Source: Diploptera punctata (Eukaryota > Arthropoda > Insecta > Blattodea > Blaberidae). Taken from it: a DNA stretch of 64,000 bases. A model generated the notes under the pieces. That model had not been told where the DNA came from. It ran no database searches and saw nothing but the letters and a program-made list of their open reading frames with translations. Position 1 is the first letter of the stretch. Each line of letters begins with the position of its first letter. Location: the NCBI GenBank assembly GCA_030220185.1, contig JASPKZ010000426.1, forward strand, positions 310,001 through 374,000. Reading direction: 5' to 3'. A program made the position numbers and the translations under genes. Shown piece after piece: positions 46,760 through 58,740 of this stretch.

Positions 46760-47270
46760 TTTTTTTGATTTTCTGATGATCCTGGCCAGGAATTTAGAAA
46801 TAAAATATATGAAATTATTGTATTGTCATGGGTGTTTTACAAGTATACAATGTTTCAAGTCGATCCAATGTCTCTAAGTGGGTGAAAATCGTGTTCAAAG
46901 ATTCCGTTACATAAATACAAAGACACTTTTTTTTTATTTTCTGATGATTCTGGACAGCATTTTAGAAAATAAATTTGAAATTATTGTATTTTGTCACGGG
47001 TTTTTTACAAGTATACAAAGTTTCAAGTCAATCCATTGTCTCTAAGTGGGTGAAAATTGTGTTCAAAGATTCCGTTACATAAATACAAAATTACTTTTTT
47101 TTGTTTTCTGATGATTCTGGCCAGGATTTTAGAAAATGAATATGAAATTATTGTATTGTCATGGGTGCCTTACAATTATACAAAGTTTCAAGTAGATCCA
47201 ATGATTTTAAGTGGGTGAAAATCGCGTTGAAATATTTCGTTACATAGATAGATAGATAGATACAGGTCAA
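46760..47270 (+). repeat. Three tandem copies of a roughly 170-bp unit ending in GATA repeats
   Basis: Three imperfect units, each with TTTTCTGATGAT, GAAATTATTGTATT, a GTTTCAAGT segment and AAGTGGGTGAAAAT. The last ends in (GATA)n at 47246-47262. Non-coding; a mobile-element tail is possible. Confidence 0.7.
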
Positions 47271-48530
47271 GCTAATATAAAGCGTGTAAGAACTGATTGC
47301 AACGCTATACCAGGTTGTAACCAGGGAATGTTTCTGTGGTGTATTATTAGTAATCGTGAATATAGAGATTCATGATAGTCAACTTTTATCAACGTGATGT
47401 CCGTGGTCTCAGTTTGACGAGCATTCTTCATGAAATTCACATAAACTAAGAACTCTCTTTGAACATATATTAAATAATCTATTTTGTATTATGAAGTGTA
47501 AATTCGGAGTTATCAAATGCAATTTCTAGCTTTAATTCAATAATAAATTGTTACTTTAAAGAGTGATAATCACAAAATATTTACATATGATAACTAGCTA
47601 TCGATGTGTGGAGTATAATGATACTAACGGAAGGGTATAATGAGTAAATATTAAGCAGATAACAGTGATTATGTTTCCTTGAGTAGAATAAGACTTTATC
47701 TATCACTAAATCACCATAATATTCTGTATCATATGATGTTTTAGGACATATTCTACAAACCATACATTTTATGTGTATGCAATACAGTTTAAAATATTGA
47801 TAATGTCTTGAATTTAATGTTTTGAAACGAAAATGTTTCACATTATTTTTTTGTTTCAATTTAGATGGGGAAAGCAAGTAAAGAGAAGAATTGTATCGGG
47901 AGATTTTCGGGAACCCCAAGTTAATAATACATTAATAACAAAATATTCTTGAACTGGAAAAACCCAGTTTCCGAGAAGTTCAATCAGATCACGTTCTACA
48001 TAACAATGGGAAAATGTCTGCATGCATATTCCTGAGTGTTGTTGGCACAGTTCCAGAAGAATACCTGCAGAACCTAACAACAGCTGTGAGAATTGAAAAC
48101 TATTAAAAAAGTGTAGAGAATTTATAAAACTCGAATCTTTCACATTGAAAATTACTTTAAAAATTCTTATTAAATCTAGGGTGGTAATTGTATGATAATA
48201 ATAACTATTAAAATATCGGGATGACATAATGACATCACTGGAGAAAAAAAAAACTTGATTTGCTTTCTCCATTCTGCGATATAATTCAGGTGTTTTAATA
48301 ACAATTAATGACCATCCAAATTTCTTAATTCATTACTTCGTATTTCGGTTTGTGGATTTTACCTATGGTAATACAACACTGTATAAATATACGAACTATG
48401 AAGGTACGTAAATTGGTATGTGAAGATTATACTCAATATAACGCAAGATAGGACAAGCAAGTGATTAAAACTGATTTTGTATCCCTGATCCCACAAGGCC
48501 TTCTGAACTATCGTGTTGGGCGCTTAAATA
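47271..48530. other. Unassigned gap
   Basis: No recognised gene or repeat. Open frames on the minus strand (47919-47581, 48272-47856) have no family features and biased composition, so I regard them as chance. Confidence 0.3.
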
Positions 48531-48695
48531 GAAGAGTGTGGCGTAGCCAGACGAGGAGTGTATTAGTATCATCGCACACCGGCGATCCGGGATCGATTCA
48601 TGGCGAGATAGGGGATTATAAATCTCCACCTAGGGTCTGGATGTGTGCGTCCTGTCCTTGTGTCTATGTGAGAATTAAAGTAAGTTAACAAACAG
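48531..48695 (+). mobile_element. tRNA-derived SINE (degenerate)
   Basis: A box-like GGCGTAGCCAGACGAGG, about 45 bases later a B-box-like GGGATCGATTCATGG, then a body with GGGTCTGGATGTGTGCG. Layout resembles insect SINEs with a tRNA head. The end near 48695 is estimated. Confidence 0.5.
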
Positions 48696-49142
48696 GTAAA
48701 ACAAATGAAGAAAATGGCAAAACAATAAGGAAAACCAATATAAACGAAAAAACGTGGGTCCTGGATTGCTTAGAAACACAGGTGGACCTGGTAGATGGCG
48801 CTGCGACCGGTTTAAAAATTAAAAAAATCAGGTGGTAAAATGTATCTATAAGCCGTACGCTTTTAGAAGACAAATCGGGAGGAGCTATTCGTGGCGAGTG
48901 CTTTTCGTCTAGCCTATGATATTGGAGCGGTGTTGTACAGTTGGCGCTAGACGATTCCTAGCTGTAAATCTACGTTCCGCATTTTTCATTGCGTTCGAAA
49001 AAAAAAATATTTATCAGATCTCAATTTGAAGTGCGCCACTGAATAGGACACGTAATTATTAATCTAACTGCATAAAGACCATTTTCGTAAAACTTATGTA
49101 GCTAGAGTTATAAGCACAAGTGCTGCAATCAGCTAAATAATA

Positions 49143-50460
49143 CAGGGTTATTTTAAATGTTGGACCCATTTTTAAAGATTGGTATTTATTAAAGTACAAA
49201 TCCAAAATGGACAATATTTATACCAATGGAAAGGGGAAGTTTCAAAGTTGTGTTGAAAAACATTATAAATGTTCAATGTGTCCACGGTCTGCTGCACGGC
49301 AAACATCTATGCGATAGCCGAACTCATCCCACGCACGAGAAAGTGTATCGACTGTTACTGAGTGCACGGCAGCAGCGATTCGGATCCGCACATCGTCGAT
49401 AGTTATTGGTAGAGGTAAGAAATAGTCACATGGAGAGAGATCAGGAGATATCGGTGGCCAGACGTGTACAGACAGGTTTTCATTTCCCCTGCGATCTATC
49501 CAGCGCTGAGGAAGGGATGCATTCAAAAATGTGCGGAGCTCCGTCCTGTTGGAAAATGAAGTCCTGTGAATCTTCCATAACTTGAGGGAACAGCCATTGT
49601 TCCAACATGTCCCAGGTACATTGTTCCAGTTACAGTTTTTTCCGCAAAGAAAAATGGTCCATATACCTTTGTACGGGATACGGCACAGAACACGTTTTTC
49701 TTCGGTGAGTCTCTTTCGTGTTGAAATGTTGAACGTGGATTTTGCAAACCCCATATGCGAACATTAAGTCTGTTCACTTTTCCACTAAGGTGGAAAGTCG
49801 CTTCATCGCTAAAAATGATACGCTATAGAAACGCGTCATCCTACATCATTCCTAGCACATAACCACACAATTTAAGGCGCATCTCTTTGTCATTAGGGTT
49901 GAGAGCCAGCACAAGTTGTAATCGGTAGGGCTTGTACAGCAAACGCCGTCTCAGAACTTTCCAGACAGTTGATTGGGGTATTCCAATTTCTCTACTAGCT
50001 CTATTGGTAGACTTACGTGGATTGCGAACAAAACTTTATTCAATACGTCTGACATCATCCTCTGACACACGCGGTCGGCCTATGCTTTTCCCTTTACACA
50101 CACTTCCAGTCTGTTGAAAATGCGTAAACCAACGGCTAATGCTTTTTCTAGTTGGTGGTTCAATACCGAATTTGCTACGAAATACCCGCTGCACTACAAT
50201 TTGTGACTCACTTTTTGCGAACTGAAAAACGCAGAAAACCTTGTGTTCCACGGTAGTCATCTCACTCACAACTAAGAGGGAGAGGGAAACGAATGGCGGC
50301 CTATTGCCGCTCGAACTCTATCGGCCGCATCTGGAACCATGATTGCCCGCCGAAACTTTGAAACTCCCTCTTTTCATTGATATAAAGATTGCTCTTTTTG
50401 TATTTGTACTTTAATAAATACTAATCGTTAAAAATGGGTCCACTATTTAGAATAACCCTG
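49143..50460 (-). mobile_element. Tc1/mariner-type element with long inverted repeats
   Basis: Ends CAGGGTTATTTTAAATG (left) and, read inward from the right, CAGGGTTATTCTAAATA, with TA on both sides (49141-49142 and 50461-50462). The inverted repeats extend at least 60 bp (TTTATTAAAGTACAAAT shared) and perhaps 110 bp. 1,318 bp with one transposase on the minus strand. Confidence 0.85.
49263..50269 (-). pseudogene. Tc1/mariner-type transposase (DUF4817-like)
   Basis: Begins at the methionine at 50269, MSEMTTVEHKVFCVFQFAKS, with a helix-turn-helix region (KFGIEPPTRKSISRWFTHFQ) and GSVCKGKSIGRPRVSED. After stops it continues with a second helix region (about 50030-49930), FSDEATFHLSGKVNRLNV (first catalytic Asp, about 49800), and HVWPPISPDLSPCDYFLPL (second Asp region), ending near IDVCRAADRGHIEH. 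Frames are shifted several times, so the enzyme is dead. The ends may still be recognised by a related transposase. Confidence 0.78.
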
Positions 50461-50790
50461 TATACTTATATCTGTTTTCGTTTCATTCTTAATCTGTTTA
50501 CTCAGATTTTTTGAGGCCTTCGTAATACAAATCCGTCTTCGTTATGAATTTTTTTGTGATTAGACGTACAGTGTGCGAACGATAATTTTTCTCTTAAATG
50601 TTTAAATTATAGTTATATGCGGTTATCTAAAACGTTTACCTTTCTAGGAAACCCTATATATTGATTTTATTTTTATGCTAGATTGTTCCATAGTGTAAAT
50701 ATTATACCTTTCGAAACCAAGAACCAGTGTCGTATGTAACATGCCTAAAGGAAACATTATACACTCACAGGAACGACCCATGATTTTTAT
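50461..50790. other. Unassigned gap
   Basis: No feature seen; it may contain the left end of the next element, which I could not locate. Confidence 0.3.
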
Positions 50791-51950
50791 GTGTACACTT
50801 ATATTAAACAACTGTCGTCGGAAGAAGTGGGTGCTAAGATAGAATTTTCTAAATGTCAAGAAATTGCAGCTGGGGTATGTAATGTAAGTGTGAGTACTGT
50901 ATCACGTATTTTCAAACAGAGCAAACAGTCAAACATAGAAATTGATTTACTTATATTCAAATCCCCCGGTAAACACTCTAGGAAACAAAAACAAATTACC
51001 TGTTTAGATGATTTTGAGAAGACGTCCTTCGCCGTACAATCTTTGAAATAAATGAGAGAGGTGAATATCCCACAATTAAGAAACTGGTTTGATTTATATC
51101 AGAGAAAATTCAATATGAGGGATGCACTATGTCTATGGGACTGATGTTACAAAATATTGGTTTTAAATATAAAAGAACGACATGATAGAATATTTCTGTT
51201 AGTATAGAAATAAGTGACAGTTGGTTCAAGAATACGATTTTTGCGAACTATGCATGACCTTAGGGCACCTGGTGACACTCAAACCATATTTTATATTGAT
51301 GAAGCGTGGGTGAATCAAATTCATTCAAGGAAAGATATATGGCAGGACTCTTCCTGCAGAGGTACCTCAAAATCCCTATACGTAAAGGAAATAGGCTCAT
51401 TATTTGTCAAGAAAATCCTTCAAAAACTGGATTCATACAAGAGAGTAGATGGGCCTTTAGATCCCAACCTCAAAACAAAAATTAGGATTATAATTCAGAA
51501 ATGAACGTTGAGAGTTCTAAATATTGGTTTCTTAATAGATTTTTAAATGTATTGGAGGAGGGATCAATCATTATAATGGATAATGCTAGCTACCTTTTGA
51601 AAGTCATTAACAAACTTCCTTCTACAAATGCTCGAAAACAGGAAATTCAATGGTTACAGAGTAATAATATATCATACCAACCATATGAAACAAAATCAGA
51701 ATTAATACTCAAAGTAAATCAGTTCAGAACTCACGAAAAATATATGAATTAGATAAAATTGCTCTAGAAATGGGGCATAGAGTAATCCTTTTGCAGCCAT
51801 AACACTCTCAATATAACCCAACTGAAATTATTTGGGCCAAATTTAAATCTGAGGTCGCGTATCACAATAATACATTTCGGGTTGCTGATGTTGAGAGGCT
51901 AATGAACCAATCCACTGATAAATGTGTCATGGCGGCTAGTTACTAACACG
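50791..51950 (+). pseudogene. IS630/Tc1-type DDE transposase relic
   Basis: Order: an N-terminal helix-turn-helix (CQEIAAGVCNVSVSTVSRIF, 50791-51051), a catalytic first Asp in FYIDEAWVNQIHSRKDIW (51214-51504), the second Asp in IIIMDNASYLLKVINKL (51501-51752), and, in another frame near 51815-51900, a PTEIIWAKFKSEVAYHNN segment with the final catalytic Glu. The four parts match a family with YIDEAWVN and IIMDNASYH motifs common in arthropod elements. Three frame breaks and several stops are visible. Inverted repeats were not found. Confidence 0.68.
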
Positions 51951-52085
51951 CACAAGTTACGCTACAGGTTTTCAGTTATTTTTCAGCAGGTGACTTCGTT
52001 ATTTCATAGTTAAAGTTGTATATTCGTAGTCAGTTTAAGTTTAAATTTATATTAGTTAGTGTCAAAAGTGTGTACATTTAACACC

Positions 52086-52740
52086 ATGGGAAAAAACACA
52101 CGTAATTCAAACAACGATTAGACAAGTTCTACCGACGAAGCAGTGAAACGTGTGGTGAAAGTGGCGCTACAGGATCGCGGCACTCTGCAGTTGTTTGTGT
52201 TCATATTGCGGGACCAGGTAGTGGCAGAACTGAAGAGACCATCCAGGACAACTATAAGGAAATTGAGGATCTGAAAAAGACCCTCGATGAAAAAGACAAA
52301 AATATTGAGGTGTTGGAAAATAAAATAGACAATTTAGAACAACACCAGAGACGTCAATGCTCAGGATTTTTTATGTAAAAGAAGAGGCCGGGGAGGACAC
52401 TGACCAGAAAGTCATCGAGGTGGCCAAAAAATCTGTGTCGATCTATTAGTGACTAACATTGACAGAAGTCACCACGTTGGTGTTAGTAATGCAGAAAGAC
52501 CGCGGGCTATAATAGTGAATTTTTTTAGTTACCGCAAACGCAGTGAAGTTTTTCTGAGCAAGAAAAAGTTGAAATGAAGTGGGATCACTGTTCGCGAGGA
52601 CCTAACGGATTGTCTCTATCGCTTGCTACAAGACAGTATACAAAAATACGGTATTCAAAATGTATGGACAATGGACTGTGCCGTCATAGCCAAAGGAAAT
52701 GGCGAAAAACGCAAAATTAGATCTTCTACGGATATCAACT
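52086..52740 (+). pseudogene. ORF1 of CR1/L2-like LINE
   Basis: Starts MGKNTRNSNND at 52086. A coiled-coil-like Lys/Glu/Asp-rich region (about 52255-52345) is followed by IDRSHHVGVSNAERPRAIIV and VREDLTDCLYRLLQDSIQKY readings, similar to ORF1 proteins of L1/L2-like elements that bind RNA. Stops at several places and one or two frameshifts. It precedes ORF2 by about 230 bases. Confidence 0.6.
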
Positions 52741-52969
52741 AGATAGGACCTGAGTGTAAAATATGTTTAATTTATTTGTCTTGTCTTTGCTAACAATTAT
52801 ATTGTTCATTTACTTCTAATTTAGGTACGTTTTAAGTTTATTTAGGACAACTTACTTGTTTTATTTTCATTTTTTAAGTTCTTTGTGTAGCTAAATTATT
52901 TTAATTTTATTAGAGTTATTACAGTACATAGTTTATATTTACTTTCTGCTATTGGCAACATTGAGCTGA

Positions 52970-55620
52970 CAAATGATGACTTCTTTGCAACCCCTGAATC
53001 TGCCACCTTCTCCAATCACCCTCTTATTGTGCAGACAGCTTTTAAAACAGGTAGCAAAATTCCTGAGTCCCTACCATCCCCTCCTCCAACTACTAGCATT
53101 CTACTTAAGAATGCATTTCCTATTGCTAAATCAACACTTAAAATCGCTCACGTAAACTCACAAAGCGTCCGGTCCCACTTTGATGAGTTTGAAACCATAT
53201 TTTCATCTCTTGGACTGAGCGCCACTTGAATTTCGGAAACCTGGCTCACCCCTTCCATACCTTCGTCCCTTGTTCACCTAGACGGATATACACTGCTCAG
53301 AAATGACAGAATAGATAAAAGAGGTGGGGGAGTTTGTGCCTTTATATCAAATGAGCTTAATCCAAGAATTGTCCACAAGTCCCCTTCTGTATATCCCGCT
53401 CGCCCCGATTTCCTATTCGTAGAAATTCAAGCCAGTCTAAAAAATGTCTCTTATGAATTGTATACATACCTTCAAAAATAGGGCACCTTTCGGATCTAGA
53501 AAACGCTCTGAACGATTCATTGTCTCATTATGAACACGTTATTGTCGCAGGCGATTTTAATACAAATTTTATTCAGACTGACTCACCAGCCATACAACTT
53601 AAAAATATGTTCCAAAGCTTTAATATGACCATTGTTCTTCTCACTGCCACATATCGTACTGCTACTACCGACACTCTACTTGACTTAATAGTGACTACAC
53701 ATCCACAGAAAGTACTGTCATATGGACAAATTTCTGGTCTCGGCATATCTGCTTATGACATTGTATTCGAGGAATACTCACTCCAATGTCCTAAAAGACG
53801 CTCTAAATTGATTACGTACAGAAATTTACAAAACATAGACGATACTAAACTGAAATCAGACGCTTTAGAACTACCTTGGTACACAATATGGAATCTTAGA
53901 TCAGTTGATGAAAAAGTAGACACATTTAATACACTGATACTACAACAATATGACAGACATGCACCAGTAAAAATCCGACGATTTTCCCGCCTCCCTGCTC
54001 CCTGGATGAATGACTCAATACGTGAACTTATGTCAAAACGAGACAAAGCATACCGAACATACAGACGATATAAAAATGACGTGAACTGGCAACTGTACAA
54101 ACAACTTAGAAACACAACTACACAAACTATACGCAATGCTAAACTACGACACGCCCACAGTATAATCGGACCTGAAATAAGTGCACGGGACACTTGGCAA
54201 AATCTCCGTACAATGGACTTAGACAGTTGAATCCTCCAACTGACTCTATGGACATTTCTGTAGATGATTTAAATGAACATTATACCTCAATACCCGTGAC
54301 TCCTCTAGACAACAAGACTAAAATAGACATTCTTAAAGACTTATCACCATCCCCCACATAGGAAGAGATAAATTAAACTTTTACGACATTTCCCCTATAG
54401 ACGTTAAAAAAGCACTCAAGCTAATTAAATCCAATGCACAAGGAACAGATAACATCAGCATTTTAATGCTAAATAAAATCATTGACATTATACTACCCAC
54501 AGTGACTCATATTTTTAATGCATCCCTTATAACTTCTATCTTCCCTACTGTATGGAAACAGTCTAGAGTTCGGCCTATACCAAAAATAAGTACACCTACT
54601 AACTGTAATGACGTCCGGCCGATTAGCATCCTTCCGACATTATCTAAATCCCTGGAACATATTGTACATAAGCAAATGACTGAATATATCCAAGAAAATC
54701 ACCTCCTTGATCCTTATCAATGCGGCTTTAGATCTGGTCATAACGCAACCACAGCTTTGCTAAAAATTACTGAAGATATTCGTGAAGCCATAGACAGACG
54801 TCAATTAACTCATTTAACCTTACTTCACTTCAGCACAGCTTTTGACACGGTAGACCACGACTCATACCTGCACGGTCGTCAACAATACATTTAATTAACT
54901 CTAGATCTTCGTCTTGGCGCAACGTGCCGGCTGGAGTCCTCCAGGGCAGTGTTCTCGGACCTCTTCTTTTCTCAATCTACACAAATGACTTACCAACTGT
55001 ACTAAAGCACTGCCGTTATCACCTCTATGCTGATGATCTCCAAATTTACTTACATTCACCTCCTCTTTCTCGCTATAACAGCTTGACGAGAATTGAATGA
55101 CGATATAATATCCATCTTTAACTGGTTTTCAAGTATCGGTCAAAATCTAAATCCTAACAAGTCACAAGTAATTCTAATGGGACAACATAGACTGCTTACA
55201 ACCTTTGACATATCTACACTTCCAAGCATTACTATATATAATATAATTATCCCTTATTCTTCTTCAGTAATAGATCTTGGACTACATCTAGAAGGAAATT
55301 TAACCTGGCAAACACAAGTGAAACACATATGTAAAAAGACTTTCTCCATCATACACTATCTTAGACGTTTAAAGAATTTTCTCCCAGTTTCGTTAAAATA
55401 AATACTTGTGCCGAATCTTGTGTTACCACACTTCGACTATTGTGACATTATATATAATTATCTAAACTATGACTTGTCGCAGAGACTGCAGTGTGTTCAT
55501 AATGCTTGCGTTCGATTCATTTTCAATATCCGCCGTTATGACCATATTTCCGAACACTTTAATAACCTCTCTTGGCTCCGTCTTACTGACAGACGTAAAT
55601 TGAACTTTTCAAGCTTCTGA
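52970..55620 (+). pseudogene. ORF2 of CR1/L2-like LINE (endonuclease and RT)
   Basis: Endonuclease starts around LKIAHVNSQSVRSHFDEFE (53040-53229), continues to EHVIVAGDFNTNF (53520-), TDTLLDLIVTTHPQKVLSYG and RLPAPWMNDSIRELMSKRDK (to 54230). RT: RPISILPTLSKSLEHIVHKQ, YQCGFRSGHNATTALLKITE, LHFSTAFDTVDHDS (Asp replaced by His in the first catalytic block), VPAGVLQGSVLGPLLFSIYT, YADDLQIYLH (Asp pair intact, near 55030). Post-RT 55093-55620. Several stops; the replaced Asp would abolish activity. The 3' end is near 55870. Confidence 0.78.
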
Positions 55621-56014
55621 ATTCCTACATTCCTACTTACCCGGCGTACAGATTTGAGAAGTTTTCCTCTTACCACAATATTGACAATAGGTCACAAGAT
55701 AGTCTGCTAACAATTCCTCTTCATAGCACTTCCCCCTATTCTACTTCCTTCACAGTAGCCTCTGCCCGCTCGTGGAATTTTCTTCGTCAAGATATCAGGG
55801 GTTGCCGCACACTTGGCACATTTAAGTCACGCTTATACAGTTACCTGTTGTCTAATAATTATTTTTTCTCTATTTATTTAATTTTATACAATGTCATTAA
55901 TCTTTTCCTCGTTTTTTATATATCTTGTACATATTATATATTTAATTCGTTAAATTTAGAGTAAATCAAAATACATTATAAATAGTAATTGTATTGTATT
56001 CATAACTTGTAATT

Positions 56015-56018
<4 letters not shown>

Positions 56019-56051
<33 letters not shown>

Positions 56052-56063
56052 TATATATATATA
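56019..56063 (+). repeat. (CA)n and (AT)n microsatellites
   Basis: A CA run of about 15 units (56019-56049), then a short AT run (to 56063). They flank the inverted-repeat feature that follows. Confidence 0.9.
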
Positions 56064-56066
56064 CGA

Positions 56067-56215
56067 GAAAAATGAATGCTTGAGTCGGGATTTGAACTCG
56101 AGTCTCTAAAGTCTGTACATTTAGCTCTCTAACCAAATGAGCTACCCAAGAATTCCAACACAAACATACAATTTTCTTATACGTGTAGTATACCCGACTC
56201 AAGCATTCATTTTTC
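56067..56215. repeat. 23-bp perfect inverted repeat around a tRNA-like sequence
   Basis: Left arm 56067-56089 and right arm 56193-56215 are exact inverted repeats (23 bp) with 103 bases between. The left arm on the minus strand is the 3' end of the tRNA-like sequence (next entry) plus a T-run, so the right arm is a partial inverted duplicate of that end. Confidence 0.8.
56078..56151 (-). tRNA. tRNA-like sequence, 74 nt, probable pseudogene or SINE head
   Basis: Minus strand. The acceptor halves TCTTGGG and CTCAAGC pair in 6 of 7 positions. GCTC with GAGA gives 3 of 4 D-stem pairs; CTAAA/TTTAG forms a full anticodon stem but with a 9-base loop (TGTACAGAC), so the anticodon is not assignable. 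The T-arm TCGAG-TTCAAAT-CCCGA pairs in 4 of 5. A T-run follows. The 9-base loop argues against a working tRNA. Confidence 0.45.
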
Positions 56216-56249
56216 TTTTCATATCATATTTGCCTTCATTGCCAAATGT

Positions 56250-56252
<3 letters not shown>

Positions 56253-56285
<33 letters not shown>

Positions 56286-56385
56286 AATTTAGATGTAAGA
56301 CTATTTTTTTTTTGTATTTTCTGAAAAACCTTGTTGAGTGGTGGATAAGGCCTTAAGGCCTTATCTCTGCCAGGTAAAATAAAGC

Positions 56386-56433
<48 letters not shown>

Positions 56434-56452
56434 CATCATTATTATTATTATT
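56253..56452 (+). repeat. AT run, LINE 3' tail and (ATT)n microsatellite
   Basis: AT run 56253-56281; the 56300-56387 block is the reverse complement of the LINE 3' tail at 7546-7640 (TGCCAGGTAAAATAAAGC edge), then an ATT array to about 56452. Same family as at 7.5 kb, opposite orientation. Confidence 0.75.
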
Positions 56453-56729
56453 AACGTAAATGTATGATTTTTCGTAATTATTCATAGAATTAATTGCATA
56501 TTCAATACATATTTTTAGATTTATTTTATGTTTAGTTAGTTAAATAATTAACACAATATATAAATAAACGTATGAGATGAGCGGAATTAGACAGCAGTGC
56601 ATTTTATTTTTTATAACAATGACAGTAGTACTAAGCACGACATAACGTTTTCTCTTTCCCTCTTACATACCGTTATCTGGCAACAGCGCATTAATAGTGT
56701 ATGCCCTTTAACATACACTATTCTTCATT

Positions 56730-57190
56730 GTGCAGCGCGATGTTGCTGATCGTGTGGAACATCTTGCAACTACTGTGATGCAAGTGTGGAAGTAGTGGAC
56801 CGAATATAAACAGATATATCGAAAATTCAGCAGTGGATCACGAACTGTGATAACACCAAGGTCAGGCAAACGTCTCGCCAGCATGCTTAGTGACGGATCG
56901 TCCAGCCACATCACAAGCGTTAGTACAACGGTGGCGCTCTGTAATAGGGGTGATAATTTCCGCTCCCATTCTTGACGACGTCTGCTTCGCAGAGGCTGTT
57001 TGCACCAACTCCTTTTATGTGGACTTCTTTGACCTTATATTGTCGACGTTTCAGGTTACTGGGCTCGTGAATACAAAGACATTGGAAACACATGGTGTTT
57101 TCGGATGAATCCCGTTTTAAGTTATATTCCTATGATGGTCGTAAACGTTGTGAAAAGAAACATACGCTCGTATATATTGTATAACGGATA
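56730..57190 (+). pseudogene. Tc1-like transposase relic
   Basis: Degraded reading with ADRVEHLATTVMQVW, a TPRSGKRL block and, around 57060-57150, pieces that read like the first DDE region (W-x-H-x-VFSDES pattern, spread over frames). These match the helix-turn-helix and early catalytic part of Tc1 transposases. Most of the enzyme is absent. Confidence 0.5.
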
Positions 57191-57307
57191 TGAGCTTAAA
57201 TTACTTACGGTAATGTAAGAAATATATCAGGAAGTTAATCAAATTCTAGGCAATTCCATGTATATCATGAATATTTTCATAATTCCTGTGTATGTATATA
57301 TATATGC

Positions 57308-57358
57308 GTGTGTGTGTGTGTGAGTGTGTGTTGTGTGTGTGTGTGTGTATGTGTGTGT
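57308..57358 (+). repeat. (TG)n microsatellite
   Basis: An imperfect TG/GT run with a few interruptions. Confidence 0.9.
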
Positions 57359-57394
57359 TTCTGTGGGCAAAACTCAAATGACTTATAATAATGA

Positions 57395-57820
57395 CTTCTT
57401 CCAAAATAAAGACATTCATAAATGTGCAAAAACTCAGACTGCAAGTAGATCTATTATAGATTATAGTACAATCGGCAAAACACTCAATTAAACTTTCAAG
57501 ATGTAAGAATTTATAGAGTAATAAATTATGGAAGTGATCATTACCTAGTAAATAAAATAATGTCTCCGTTTATAAATGAAAATATTAATACAGAAAGAGA
57601 TAATGTACTTGTAAAAAAGAATGACAAAATTCAGATTCCCAATAAGGATATTGGAAAGGTTGCCACTTGGTAGAAGAAGAAGAAGAAGAAGAAGACGGTC
57701 AAAAATAATATGAATAGATAGTGTTTTGAGCAGCATCAGGGGGAAAAAGGATTGGAGGATGGAGATTGGACTGACAGGGAGATGTGAAGGAGAATCGAAG
57801 TAGATTATTTATTGCTAGGA
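57395..57820 (+). pseudogene. LINE endonuclease and C-terminal scrap
   Basis: Readings include SIIDYSTIGKT, NYGSDHYLVNKIM (the SDH motif of APE-type endonucleases, near 57530) and, after a GAA repeat (57674-57695), DWTDREMWRRIEV, typical of the extreme C-terminus of RTE-like proteins. The RT between them is gone, so this is a deletion relic. Confidence 0.45.
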
Positions 57821-57984
57821 AGGTATTAAGATATAAAATGTTAATTTAATCATTAAGGTTATAATATCTTCAGATGTGAGTCAGTAATTTTTCCTTTTGA
57901 AAACAAATCAGAGTAGTAAGGGATTTCATAGGATCGTTTTCAACGCTGTTAAAAGTCCAAAAATAAGGCATAGGAGAAAACAAA

Positions 57985-58740
57985 GTGCTATTTCCATCAA
58001 ACCTAGTTGCGGAGAAGAAAGACACGAGCTCAAGTGACAGTAATATTAAACTCTCAATCTTACGTCAGACTAACTGTGATTCTAGGCTTGGTAATGGGAT
58101 TCTCGACATTAAACAACTATACTGTATACCCGTTGCGAGACTAGATCCTTCAGGCATATGGTTGGGTAACGCTCTTGACTCCAACTACTATACCTGAAGT
58201 CAAATGTTTCGATCCCTGGTAGGAGACCAGAAAGTCAGAGGTTATATTTTTAATACACCTCTACATCCTTCTTGAGACTGGGGAATGGAGTTCCGTACAA
58301 TAACACTAATTTAAGCAAATCATAGCAACCGCTACTTCAATTAAGCATTGGTGTATGAAAAATTCACGTCTCATCGTCAAGTAGTTTTTTTAATTGAATT
58401 TTAAAAATGCGAAAAAAGTGACCTCCGAACACGCGCCGAGAGTTACCGAAAATGACCGAATATCTCCCTGACGTCACGATTCACAAGAAAGCAATAATAT
58501 CTATGTGCAATATACTTAGTTGAGTGTTTGGTGTATGTTTGGAAGTGTAGGCCTATGTCTAATTAATGCAATGAATTGTTCTATAAGGAAGTTTGGAGCT
58601 CTTTTTTAATATATTAGCGTGTTGCAAGTAAATATAAAACATGTATGGCAAATGTGTTGGTCTGGGCTTTGAAAGACCACATGTTGTGTCTTAATAAATT
58701 ATTTTATGTTTTGTACTTTTGTGTTACCTTCAGATATTTA
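57985..58740. other. Largely unassigned; possible SINE trace
   Basis: Positions 58130-58260 have a GTTTCGATCCCTGG segment like a pol III B box but a weak A box. The rest shows no recognised gene. Confidence 0.25.

Larger units (their letters stand above)
52086..55870 (+). mobile_element. CR1/L2-like LINE, near full length
   Basis: Contains ORF1 and ORF2 in order. Matches the element at 36.56-39.3 kb in endonuclease and RT, in the same orientation. The 3' part has RSWNFLRQDIRGCRTLGTFK-like C-terminal coding (about 55770-55830). Tail AT-rich to about 55960, then a CA repeat. Confidence 0.7.

Noticed and set aside
47581..48272. Minus-strand frames of 112 and 138 codons
   Set aside because: AT-rich composition, no recognised motif, no repeat or splice support.
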